Shown piece by piece: positions 1 to 7,576 of a DNA stretch of 64,000 nt. Position 1 is the stretch's first letter. The number at the start of each line of letters is the position of its first letter. The position numbers and the translations under genes were made by a program. The notes under the pieces were generated by a model, which searched no databases, was not told where the DNA came from, and saw nothing but the letters and a program-made list of their open reading frames with translations. The DNA is from Vibrio sp. Of7-15. GTDB taxonomy: Bacteria; Pseudomonadota; Gammaproteobacteria; Enterobacterales; Vibrionaceae. The stretch is taken from NCBI RefSeq assembly GCF_022347565.1, contig NZ_JAKRGH010000011.1:1-64000 (forward strand). Direction: 5' to 3'.

Positions 1-244
1 TTATGCGTACCTTTTGAACGCTACCGCCACTTGGCAAAGAACTGATTGGCCAAAATAATCTAAAAACCAATTCTAATTGACCAGCCTGAATTAAGCGAAC
101 CAAATAACCCACAGACAACACACTTTGTGAACAAAAACAAACGACTGCCAATAGTTGAAACTGAAAACAACGCCACTCAAAAATACGAATTTCACGGCTG
201 GAATCTACGAACCATAACGCCAGAAACTCTCGCCTAAAAGCCAT
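1..244 (-). CDS. possible small cassette protein, truncated by window edge
   Basis: An open frame of 81 codons starts at an ATG at 244 and runs off the left edge without a stop. The peptide begins MAFRREFLALWFVDSS, has a hydrophobic middle (QLLAVVCFCSQSVLSVGYLV) that could span a membrane once, and reads SSLPSGGSVQKVRI at the edge. It lies after the attC at 380-507, where the next cassette should carry its gene. There is no clear Shine-Dalgarno sequence before the ATG, and a stop lies a short way upstream in frame. Many Vibrio cassettes hold small frames of this kind that may not be translated. No family recognised; the coding call is weak. Confidence 0.3.
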   Translation of the reverse strand, partial: MAFRREFLALWFVDSSREIRIFEWRCFQFQLLAVVCFCSQSVLSVGYLVRLIQAGQLELVFRLFWPISSLPSGGSVQKVRI

Positions 245-379
245 GAAATTAAAAACACCATTAAGCAGCGAGAACTAAGCTGAACCTTCGATAAGCCCCA
301 AAAGAGAGCCTCTCATTTCAACAAATAAAAATGCTTCGTTTCTATCGTTGAACAGAGAGAAAGAATTCTGACTTAGGAC

Positions 380-507
380 GCATAACGCCCAATTAAGGGG
401 TGAACAACGCCTCCGCCCAACCCTAAAGCATTGTGCAATAAACACTAAATTTGAAGTAGAAGCAAAAATGCCGAGCGTTGTGAATCCCTCTTAAATTGCT
501 TGTTATG
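380..507 (-). other. attC recombination site (VCR-type), cassette 1
   Basis: Read on the minus strand the site opens with GTTATG... ACAAGCAATTTAAG and closes with CCCCTTAATTGGGCGTTATG. Outer and inner arms are imperfectly complementary (TTAAGAGGGATTCACAACGC against GCGTTGTTCACCCCTTAA), with a longer central part containing AATTTAGTGTTT. This is the usual build of a Vibrio cassette recombination site. It follows directly on the stop codon of the CbrC-family gene, so it belongs to that cassette. Length about 128 bp. Confidence 0.85.
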
Positions 508-509
508 TG

Positions 510-1019
510 CTAGTTACAATCGAAAAACCAATATTTCCGTTTACCAAGGCTAAACAAATATACTGATACATTACCTGCCTCTGTGTAATTCTTAAGCCTT
601 TCATTCGGTAACGTTGCCCATAACCAATCTAAGTCTACATTGATATCTTCTGGAATATGAGCTTCAATGAACTCTTGTTTATCTGTGAAGTCCTCTTTTG
701 AAGCTATTCGCTCAAAAACTGGATACTGGCCACTAATTAATGGCCACTCATGGTCTTGCCAACAAGGTAAGGATGGAGTTTTATAGGTGATAGTCTTTGA
801 GTCTTCTGTATCACTCTCAGCGCAATCGTTAGGTTCAATATCTAGTTCTATCAAAGCGCCAGAAGACAAACAAGAATCACAAATACACTCGATGTCAGTT
901 TGCCCTGGGTACATTCCAGCGTCGAACCATATGCCTACTTTAAAACAAACTGAGCACTGTGTTGGCTCGTCAACCTTGAATGCAAAGTTCTCCGTATCAG
1001 AGAAAAACTCAAATTTCAT
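510..1019 (-). CDS. CbrC family (UPF0167) protein, cassette-borne
   Basis: A 169-residue protein beginning MKFEFFSDTENF. It has two CxxC pairs near the N-terminus (CSVC at about 21-24; CICDSC at about 46-51), then a YKTPSLPCWQDHEWP stretch. These match the CbrC/UPF0167 family, whose E. coli member is linked to colicin E2 tolerance; the biochemical role is unknown and zinc binding is inferred from the cysteines. The longer frame opens at 1085, but that start lies inside the neighbouring attC. The ATG at 1019 has GGAG seven bases upstream, so I chose it. It is the single gene of its cassette and ends two bases before its attC. Confidence 0.75.
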   Translation of the reverse strand: MKFEFFSDTENFAFKVDEPTQCSVCFKVGIWFDAGMYPGQTDIECICDSCLSSGALIELDIEPNDCAESDTEDSKTITYKTPSLPCWQDHEWPLISGQYPVFERIASKEDFTDKQEFIEAHIPEDINVDLDWLWATLPNERLKNYTEAGNVSVYLFSLGKRKYWFFDCN

Positions 1020-1036
1020 TTGTACTCCTTCTGGCA

Positions 1037-1160
1037 CATAACGCCCTGTTAAGGTGTGAGCAACGCAATACCGAAGCCCCTGCATACCACCTTAAACACT
1101 AAACGCGACGCATAGCAAAAATGCCAAGCGTTGCGAATCACTCTTAAACAGATTGTTATG
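1037..1160 (-). other. attC recombination site (VCR-type), cassette 2
   Basis: On the minus strand it runs from CATAACAATCTG to GGGCGTTATG. Complementary arms (TTAAGAGTGATTCGCAACGC / GCGTTGCTCACACCTTAA) flank a centre with the typical GGCATTTTTGC and GTTTAGTGTTT blocks. It closely resembles the 380-507 site, so both belong to the same attC subfamily. It contains the stop codon of the 1156-1770 gene in its first core site. Confidence 0.85.
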
Positions 1161-1770
1161 TTTGTTGTTCAGCCTTTACTGCCCTCTCGCTTTCCAAGTT
1201 AGATAGATACACTTGAAGACCGATTTGCCCATCAAGAACTCTTGGGGAACTAGCTATGGTTTTTTTATAATCATAGGAATCTATTGGGTCTTCATAAGTT
1301 TCAGACCAACGCGCAAACTCAATAATTACAACAGCCGAGTTTGGTTCAATATTCTCAGAAGACTGAAGCATATGCTTCCCCGAAAAGTACCCAGGGTTGT
1401 TGAACTCATTGCTTTTTAGCAACTTATAAAATTCATGCCTCCACTGTTCCGCATTTTCATCACAGATTAACTTATACCTTTCTGTCTTTAAGTTTTTACG
1501 AAGGGCATAGAACCGCATTATATAACGAGCAGCAGTCAACCAATTGAGACGACTCGCTTTCGGAGGAGATACACTTTCACCATTGTCTGTAAGTGCCTTA
1601 TAAGCACTTTCTAGCAAAGATATAGCATACTCGCTAAGCTCTTTGTCTTCTTGTATCTGAAAATCTAGCTGATTTTTCCTTTTAGAGTTTCGAAAACTCA
1701 TCATCGATATTACCAAGGAAAATATTGCTATAACCGGAGTCACTACTTTAAATAGAATTTCAATATCCAC
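1156..1770 (-). CDS. membrane-anchored hypothetical protein, cassette-borne
   Basis: A 204-residue protein if started at the GTG at 1770. The longer frame begins at 1857 but its first 20 or so codons lie inside an attC site, and no ATG occurs before the membrane segment, so GTG with an upstream GGGA is the most plausible start. Residues 5-25 (ILFKVVTPVIAIFSLVISMM) form one membrane helix, followed by a basic FRNSKRKNQ stretch that suggests the rest is cytoplasmic. The soluble part is helical, with LTAARYIMRFYALRKNLKTE as its most distinctive stretch. No family recognised. The stop codon lies in the first core of its attC. Confidence 0.6.
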   Translation of the reverse strand: MDIEILFKVVTPVIAIFSLVISMMSFRNSKRKNQLDFQIQEDKELSEYAISLLESAYKALTDNGESVSPPKASRLNWLTAARYIMRFYALRKNLKTERYKLICDENAEQWRHEFYKLLKSNEFNNPGYFSGKHMLQSSENIEPNSAVVIIEFARWSETYEDPIDSYDYKKTIASSPRVLDGQIGLQVYLSNLESERAVKAEQQT

Positions 1771-1795
1771 TAATTTATCCCAATTTCGAGAAAAA

Positions 1796-1897
1796 CATAA
1801 CGCCTGCAATAAGGTGCGCCCCGCTGAACCAGCAAAGCACACTAAACTCCAAACCAAAATCGCCGAGTGTAACGCGTCACCTTGATTGCTTTGTTAT
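1796..1897 (-). other. attC recombination site (short form), cassette 3
   Basis: A site of about 102 bp reading GTATAACAAAGCAATCAAGG to CCTTATTGCAGGCGTTATG on the minus strand. The arms carry GGTGACGCGTTACACTCGGCG and GGGGCGCACC. It is shorter than the two sites to its left and nearly the same as the site at 2933-3036, which marks a second attC subfamily in this small array. Confidence 0.85.
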
Positions 1898-2901
1898 ACC
1901 AATTGTTCAAAGATCGAAGAGCCATCCTTTATTTCAACGCCATCTCCAGACTTACAAACTGTAAACACATGACTAATACAGGGTGTAACTTTTGATGATG
2001 AAAACATGCCATATTCATTTGGATGCTCAAACTCATAACTTATATGAATAGATTTTATTTTGTTTTCATTTGACAATTTTACTAAGCTTTTCTCTAACTC
2101 AGAATACTCATTTTCTTTATTTCTGGTTTGATTCATAGAATCAAAGTAGAATATAAAGCATTTTTCTAATATTTGTCCTTCTAACTCAACATCTATCTCA
2201 TTTGTCATTGAGTTAGGTATAGTAAAATTCACTAGCTTATCATTGTTTTTTGCATGCGAAAGCACCTTAAAAACATTGAAATAAATCAGAGAGTCTCTTT
2301 TTTCTTCAGCTATTTTGTACAAAACATCACTTAATCCAGTGTGCGAACCATTTGTTGGTCTCGTATGTGGATTCTTGGTATACCCTACATACTCAACTCT
2401 ACTATCTATACCTAAAGGTATATTTGTTTGCTCCAAAAAGTCATGAATGGGATAAGTAGTCAAATGCCCTGTCGAGTCTTTAATAGTGATGTATTTTTCT
2501 GTCAGAGTTAAATCTGGATTGCATATCATTTGTGTATTAACATCGACAAACTTGCACTTGATGCTTCTTTTTGCACCATGTTCACCAACCAGAAGATGTA
2601 TTTTCGTGTTTTTTGTAAACGGATTATACGAAGGCTTTTTCTTAGTATTGAATCGAACTCTTTCTCTTGAGCAAATGAAATAAACAAAGCGCTTCTCTAA
2701 ATGTTCCTCAACTTCTTTCTTGATTCTTTTTAAGTGATTAACTACTAGTTTTCGAGTATCAAAGTACTCTGCGACATCGTCTGGATTGACGACTAAGTCG
2801 TACCAATATCGATGGTACTTCTCAAGCTCTACGACCCATTCTTTTTCACAGTTTCTATACATTTCATTGTTAATAAAAGATGAGTACATTCCTCGATTCA
2901 A
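1894..2901 (-). CDS. unknown cassette protein with GIY-YIG-like stretch
   Basis: A 335-residue protein, probably from a TTG at 2901 with AAGGA seven bases upstream; the ATG four codons in has its purine run too close to serve as an RBS. The middle of the protein contains VEYVGYTKNPHTRPTNGSHT, which resembles the YxGxTxxPxxR core of GIY-YIG nucleases. The surrounding residues do not give a full match, so the link is tentative. The N-terminus is rich in charged and aromatic residues (helical, RKLVVNHLKRIKKEVEEHLEKR). The C-terminal part has no motif I know. It is the only gene of its cassette and its stop lies in the attC core. Codon use is AT-rich, as in other cassette genes. Confidence 0.6.
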   Translation of the reverse strand: MNRGMYSSFINNEMYRNCEKEWVVELEKYHRYWYDLVVNPDDVAEYFDTRKLVVNHLKRIKKEVEEHLEKRFVYFICSRERVRFNTKKKPSYNPFTKNTKIHLLVGEHGAKRSIKCKFVDVNTQMICNPDLTLTEKYITIKDSTGHLTTYPIHDFLEQTNIPLGIDSRVEYVGYTKNPHTRPTNGSHTGLSDVLYKIAEEKRDSLIYFNVFKVLSHAKNNDKLVNFTIPNSMTNEIDVELEGQILEKCFIFYFDSMNQTRNKENEYSELEKSLVKLSNENKIKSIHISYEFEHPNEYGMFSSSKVTPCISHVFTVCKSGDGVEIKDGSSIFEQLV

Positions 2902-2932
2902 AGTCTGATCCTTTTATTTATTACGTGATTGG

Positions 2933-3036
2933 TATAACGCCTGCAATAAGGTGCCCCGCGCTAAACTAACAACACACACCGAACCTCGAACCAAAATCGC
3001 CGAGTGTAACGGGTCACCTTGATTGCCTTGTTATGT
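2933..3036 (-). other. attC recombination site (short form), cassette 4
   Basis: Runs from GCACATAACAAGGCAATCAAGG to CCTTATTGCAGGCGTTATA on the minus strand and shares almost all of its sequence with the 1796-1897 site, including the GTTACACTCGGCGATTTTGG block. It overlaps the stop codon of the leucine-rich-repeat gene. Confidence 0.85.
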
Positions 3037-3645
3037 GCTGACACGATTGCATGCTTCAATTTCTATTGCTTTTAGATGCAGACAACGTTCAGTACCACTC
3101 AATGATAACAAGTTTGGACAGTTATACAGGTCTAAAACCTCAAGGTTAGTTAGTTTTTCGATACCCTTTAAAGATCCGAGCTTCCTTGATGTAAGGTATA
3201 ACTTTTTGAGTCCAGACATTGCCGAAATAGCCTCTAAATTACTCTGAGGGTAATTTTGGATATTTAGATGTTCAACCGTAGAAAGGTCAAGCAACGAGCT
3301 TAAACCCTTAGACCACGTAACCTTAGCTACTTTTAATTTTGAAAACGATGAAAAATCAACTTTCTGAGCCGACTTATATTGCAAACCAATGACCTCTAAT
3401 TGCGGCAGTGATTCAATGATCTTTACACCTTTGGACTCCCAGCAATAAAGTTCTAAGCTTCTTAAGAAAGCCAACTTTGAAAGAAATGAAAGATCATGTC
3501 CTTTGAACCCGAATGAATCAGATAGTCTTAGTGCAAAAATACCGTGTTCTTGCATGTAACATGCGTAATCATCACTCCATGCACCTTTTAATATGAGAAC
3601 TTTCTCGATTCCATTCTCATCATTCCTTAATTCAAAGTTATTCAT
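3031..3645 (-). CDS. leucine-rich-repeat protein, cassette-borne
   Basis: A 204-residue protein made largely of leucine-rich repeats of about 22 residues, seen as LSFLSKLAFLRSLELYCWES, ESLPQLEVIGLQY, LSTVEHLNIQNYP, MSGLKKLYLTSRKLGSL and LTNLEVLDLYNC. There is no signal peptide, so it should be cytoplasmic and probably binds a protein. The ATG at 3645 has AGAGGGG close upstream. The C-terminus ends soon after the last repeat with no cap domain. It is the rightmost cassette: 5' of it the sequence shows only a short CATAACATTAAC junction and no further attC. Function unknown. Confidence 0.75.
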   Translation of the reverse strand: MNNFELRNDENGIEKVLILKGAWSDDYACYMQEHGIFALRLSDSFGFKGHDLSFLSKLAFLRSLELYCWESKGVKIIESLPQLEVIGLQYKSAQKVDFSSFSKLKVAKVTWSKGLSSLLDLSTVEHLNIQNYPQSNLEAISAMSGLKKLYLTSRKLGSLKGIEKLTNLEVLDLYNCPNLLSLSGTERCLHLKAIEIEACNRVST

Positions 3646-4099
3646 AACCCCTCTTTAGCACATAACATTAACTATATGACTGAGATCCGTATATATCTCT
3701 GATTTGGGGAGATATACGGATTAAAACCATATATACCGAACTCAGACCAAGACAAAGAAAACAGCCATAAATATATTTTTAATTGTACAGACAAATAAAT
3801 GAGGGCTAAACAATGCACATCAAAAAAACCGGCATTCCGTAAATTATTTATCTATCTGGCGTAAGTTCCCTCTTGATCGAGTTCTTAAAGGCGAGTTTTT
3901 ATACAAGTATCGTCAACTATTCGAACTGAATGGCCTTTTATCAAGACTGATTCATAATCTGTGAAGTCAATTCCGTGATGAACAAACACCACTACCTTCT
4001 ATAGATACAATCAGTAAATACTGACCTTCCCTATCACTAAGTCATCAAGACAACTTCACCCCACGTTATTAAATGGAAAGTGTTTACAAGGAAGAATCA
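3646..4099. other. cassette array edge and gene-poor gap
   Basis: No convincing gene. The array boundary is the CATAAC at 3660-3666. A strong inverted repeat sits at 3685-3721. From about 3812 to 3974 one plus-strand frame stays open for about 53 codons, including NYLSIWRKFPLDRVLKGEF and YKYRQLFELNGLLSRL, without a start codon. It may be the tail of a decayed gene. Nothing resembling an integron integrase is seen. Confidence 0.5.
3685..3721. repeat. inverted repeat at array edge
   Basis: ATCCGTATATATCTC and GAGATATACGGAT are complementary apart from one extra TA in the left arm, with a spacer of about nine bases. It lies 20 bases outside the last cassette junction. It has no T-run, so it is not a classical terminator. 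It could be an operator, an RNA hairpin or a recombination-related structure. Confidence 0.55.
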
Positions 4100-5107
4100 A
4101 TGAACAAACCAAAAAAAGTCATTATCGATACTGACATGGGCTGGGACGATGTACTCTCCCTACTCTATTTAATGAAAAACCCTACCATTGAAATCATCGG
4201 TATAACGGTCACAGGATGTGGAGAAACCGACTTACGCTGGGGGACAATCATTGCAAAAACTCTGATGGAATTGGGCAATCAAACTCAAGTTAGCGTGTGT
4301 GTCGGAGCCAGCTCGCCCTTAGAGTGTTCACACGTTTTCCCACAAGCATTTAAAAATGACATGAACGATATGATGGGGTTACTCGGCACTTTAAATCCCA
4401 AAACAAACATAAACATTGACGATCGCCCTGCGTGGCAATACCTCGCTGAGACACTGAGCCGAACCGACGAAAATATTACATTACTCTCTTTAGGTGGCTT
4501 TACGAACATTGCCAAAATGTTGGAACAATACCCAGATACAAACATCGGCAAAATTGAAGCCATTTACGCAATGGCAGGCGCAGTGTATGTTGATGGTAAC
4601 GTCGATTTATTAAACAACGCACAACCCGATTGGGGGCAAGGAGCCATTTACGCCACTAACCATGCTGCCGAATGGAACGTATTTATTGATCCGTTAGCTG
4701 CAAAAATGGTGTTTGAATCGTCAATTTCTCTCACCCTAATTCCACTCGATGCCTGTAATCACGTTATATTAGGTCCGAGTTACGTTGGTAAAATCACCGC
4801 TTCCGATCCCATTGCTACCCTTGCCAAAAACATCTTTAAAAAGAAAATTGGCGCTAGCAACGAAGGGATCCCTGTGCCTATTTTCGATCCACTAGCGACG
4901 GTGATCATGACAAAAGGCATCAAAAATATTCAGCAAAGCTCGCAATTTTTGGGTGTTAATATTACAGACTCTGAACACAATAATCAGTGCGGTAACACTT
5001 TTGTTGTCCCTACTGGTTCAAGGCGTATTTCAATTGTTCAAGGAGTGTCTCAATTTGAGTTCGCAGAGCATTATTCCAGTGTCCTCAACAGTGAAGTTTT
5101 ACGCTGA
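4100..5107 (+). CDS. inosine/uridine-preferring nucleoside hydrolase
   Basis: A 335-residue member of the IunH family, which splits the N-glycosidic bond of ribonucleosides to give ribose and free base for salvage. The N-terminal KVIIDTDMGWDDVLSL is the family's calcium-binding DTDxxxDD motif. Further on, LLSLGGFTNIA and an AAEWNVFIDPLAAK stretch fit the usual substrate-site region. The family normally has about 310-340 residues, so it looks full length. The frame opens at 4073, but the ATG at 4100 has AAGGAAG in the right place and gives the normal N-terminus. No signal peptide. It stands alone, upstream of a convergent LysR gene. Exact base preference cannot be told. Confidence 0.85.
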   Translation: MNKPKKVIIDTDMGWDDVLSLLYLMKNPTIEIIGITVTGCGETDLRWGTIIAKTLMELGNQTQVSVCVGASSPLECSHVFPQAFKNDMNDMMGLLGTLNPKTNINIDDRPAWQYLAETLSRTDENITLLSLGGFTNIAKMLEQYPDTNIGKIEAIYAMAGAVYVDGNVDLLNNAQPDWGQGAIYATNHAAEWNVFIDPLAAKMVFESSISLTLIPLDACNHVILGPSYVGKITASDPIATLAKNIFKKKIGASNEGIPVPIFDPLATVIMTKGIKNIQQSSQFLGVNITDSEHNNQCGNTFVVPTGSRRISIVQGVSQFEFAEHYSSVLNSEVLR

Positions 5108-5248
5108 TGTTATTGCGTATCAACGTCATTCATTAAAAGACGTAGCGAAAGAATGCGCCTAATGCATGATACCCTTTTCTCAAATAGCGTTCTTTAATAG
5201 AAAATGTTTACCCTCATCAAACAGTTTGTTGAGGGCTTTGTTTGGTAT

Positions 5249-6157
5249 CTATTTGAACTTTTGAAATAGAAAATCCAAAAACAGCCGAAGCCTCTTTGGT
5301 TGATATTGCCTACTTTGATATATCACATTCAAATCTGCACCAGCCGAAGATGTTGCCGTGTTAAAGTTCTTCATATACCCATCCAAAACGGTAACTAAAC
5401 GTTGATGCTCAATGTCTTCTTTCACATCTAAAATCGACTTTAAAGCAATGCCAGCGCCATCCAATGCCCACTGGCGGATCACTTCTCCATCATCAGCAAA
5501 GCGCTTAGGTGCCAGTGTTATCGTGCTGTGCTGATCATCATCTTGAAAGTGCCAGGTTTTCAGCTCTTCATTACTGCGCACCATGGCTAAACAATCGTGA
5601 TTGACCAACTCTTGCGGGGTCATCGGCGTCCCTTTTCTCGCCAAATATTCAGGAGAGGCACACAACACGCGCTTGCTCAATGCCAGCTTCCGCGAAATAA
5701 GGTTACTGTCAGCCAACTCTCCGTAACGAATCACAAGGTCTAACCCAGACTCAGCCAAGTTCGAGAGATTGTCATTAAGATAAAGGTAAGGAACCACATC
5801 AGGGTATTTTTCAGCAAACTCCGACAAGATAGGCGCAATGTATTGCTTGCCGATGTCTCGCGGAGCAGACACTTTCAGTGTGCCACGGACTTCATGAGTC
5901 CCTGTGTGTAACAAATTTTCTGTTTCTTTTACGCTATCAATAATTTCCAAACAAGCTTGATGGTACAAAGATCCGGCATCAGTCAAGGAAAGGTGACGAG
6001 TACTCCGGTTAAGCAGTTTTACCCCGTAACGATCTTCTAATGCCTTTAGCCTTGCAGTCACTGTTGCAGGGGATAAACCTAACTCTCTGCCTGCCGCCGC
6101 AAGACCTTGGTTTTTAACGATGCTAACGAACAGCGTCATGTCTGCAAATTTGTCCAC
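5249..6157 (-). CDS. LysR-family transcriptional regulator
   Basis: A 302-residue protein of the usual LysR build. The N-terminal winged helix-turn-helix (about residues 1-60) reads VSIVKNQGLAAAGRELGLSP then TVTARLKALEDRYGVKLLNR. The effector-binding domain covers about residues 90-295. The subgroup is the one with STRHLSLTDAG after the helix-turn-helix, common near oxidoreductase genes. It is divergent from the old yellow enzyme at 6328 with 170 bases between, the standard layout for a LysR protein controlling its neighbour. The inducer is unknown but could be an electrophile handled by that enzyme. Confidence 0.88.
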   Translation of the reverse strand: MDKFADMTLFVSIVKNQGLAAAGRELGLSPATVTARLKALEDRYGVKLLNRSTRHLSLTDAGSLYHQACLEIIDSVKETENLLHTGTHEVRGTLKVSAPRDIGKQYIAPILSEFAEKYPDVVPYLYLNDNLSNLAESGLDLVIRYGELADSNLISRKLALSKRVLCASPEYLARKGTPMTPQELVNHDCLAMVRSNEELKTWHFQDDDQHSTITLAPKRFADDGEVIRQWALDGAGIALKSILDVKEDIEHQRLVTVLDGYMKNFNTATSSAGADLNVIYQSRQYQPKRLRLFLDFLFQKFK

Positions 6158-6256
6158 ATTCCCTCCTCACTTCTTCATTCTTCATTCTTCAGCTTATCTA
6201 AATAATCAATTCATATATTACTCAATTATCAAATCAAACCTAAACAATATACTGGC

Positions 6257-6280
6257 TTCATCAATACAAGATTGAATGAA
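6257..6280. promoter_or_regulatory. candidate LysR operator
   Basis: An imperfect dyad, TTCATCAAT - acaag - ATTGAATGAA, lies in the divergent region about 50 bases before the reductase start. One base is inserted in the right arm. Position and symmetry fit a LysR-type site for the flanking regulator; binding is inferred. Confidence 0.35.
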
Positions 6281-6327
6281 ATCAGTAAATCAAAAAACAA
6301 CGCAACCACTGAGCGAAGGAAACAACG

Positions 6328-7437
6328 ATGAACAAACTATTTGAATCAACGCAATTAAAACAATTAACGCTTCACAATCGAGTGGTGATGGCACCAATGA
6401 CTCGCGCACGCACAACTCAACCGGGTAACATTCCGAACCAAATGATGGCAACCTATTATCAACAAAGAGCCAGTGCCGGACTCATCATTTCAGAAGCAAC
6501 ACAGATCTCTGATGACTCTCAAGGCTACTCTTTCACGCCCGGAGGATACACAGATGAACAAGTGGCAGGTTGGAAAATGGTCACTCAAGCGGCAAAAAAG
6601 CAAGGTGCCGCAATGTTTTGTCAACTTTGGCATGTTGGGCGAGTATCTCATCCACATTTTCAACAAGGGAAATTACCTATCGCCCCTTCCGCACTGGCTC
6701 CTGTCGAAACTCAAGTGTGGATTGCCGATAAACATGGTAATGGCAGCATGGTCGACTGTGTTAAGCCAAGAGCTATGCTCCAGACTGACATTAATCGAGT
6801 AATTAAAGATTTTGCAACGACAGCCCAACGCGCCATTGAAGCTGGTTTTGATGGCGTTGAAATTCATGCTGGTAATGGATACCTGATTGATCAGTTCCTA
6901 CGCACAAACTCTAACCACCGCACGGATCATTACGGCGGCCTTCGTGAAAACCGTATCCGCTTTTTATTAGAAGTGGTCGATGCTGTGATCAATGAAATCG
7001 GTGCGAATAAAGTTGGTGTCCGACTCGCCCCATTCATCACCTTCAAAGACATGAACTGTCCCGATATCGTACCGACAATGATAGAGGCTTCTCAGCAACT
7101 TCAAGCCCGCGATATTGCTTATCTTCATTTGTCTGAAGCCGATTGGGACGACGCACCTGTTATTCCTGAAAGCTTTCGAGTTGAGCTGCGCCAACACTTC
7201 ACCAATACCATTATCGTAGCTGGGAGTTACACCCAACAACGCGCTAATGAAATATTGGAAAAAGGTTATGCGGATTTGATTGCGTTTGGACGTCCGTTTG
7301 TTTCCAATCCCGATTTAGTTTCCCGTTTGAAACATAATCAACCATTAACAGCACTAGATAGCTCAACGCTATTTGGTGGTAACGAACGGGGCTACATCGA
7401 TTACCCAACATTAAATTCACCGTCATCAACCCAATAA
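6328..7437 (+). CDS. nemA: old yellow enzyme, NemA-like alkene reductase
   Basis: A 369-residue FMN-dependent ene-reductase of the old yellow enzyme family. It should reduce activated C=C bonds or N-ethylmaleimide and nitro-ester type electrophiles with NAD(P)H. Visible family marks: VVMAPMTRAR near the N-terminus, QRASAGLIISEATQIS, WHVGRVSH, and the active-site stretch EIHAGNGYLIDQFLR with the His-x-x-Asn pair and the following Tyr. The C-terminal DLIAFGRPFVSNPDL phosphate-binding part is also intact. Length is normal. The start follows GAAGGAAAC. It is divergent from a LysR regulator, which probably controls it, and is closed by a strong terminator at 7483-7518. Confidence 0.88.
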   Translation: MNKLFESTQLKQLTLHNRVVMAPMTRARTTQPGNIPNQMMATYYQQRASAGLIISEATQISDDSQGYSFTPGGYTDEQVAGWKMVTQAAKKQGAAMFCQLWHVGRVSHPHFQQGKLPIAPSALAPVETQVWIADKHGNGSMVDCVKPRAMLQTDINRVIKDFATTAQRAIEAGFDGVEIHAGNGYLIDQFLRTNSNHRTDHYGGLRENRIRFLLEVVDAVINEIGANKVGVRLAPFITFKDMNCPDIVPTMIEASQQLQARDIAYLHLSEADWDDAPVIPESFRVELRQHFTNTIIVAGSYTQQRANEILEKGYADLIAFGRPFVSNPDLVSRLKHNQPLTALDSSTLFGGNERGYIDYPTLNSPSSTQ

Positions 7438-7482
7438 AAAACCAATCGAATGCCCAAGATTGCCACTTTAGAGACCTAACAA

Positions 7483-7518
7483 AAAATCACCACAATAATG
7501 AGCTATTGTGGTGATTTT
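7483..7518. terminator. bidirectional rho-independent terminator
   Basis: A perfect 15-bp stem, AAAATCACCACAATA / TATTGTGGTGATTTT, with a six-base loop (atgagc) and T-rich ends on both strands. It lies between the convergent reductase and AcfD-like genes and should stop transcription from both sides. Confidence 0.85.
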
Positions 7519-7576
7519 AACTAAGTTAGGCACGAAAAGAGCCAAGTGAAGCAGCTGAAATTAGCCCAAACTCAAA

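Noticed and set aside
3646-4072. Possible relic of an integron integrase next to the cassette array
   Set aside because: Translations of the gap show no tyrosine-recombinase motifs; only a short start-less frame remains.
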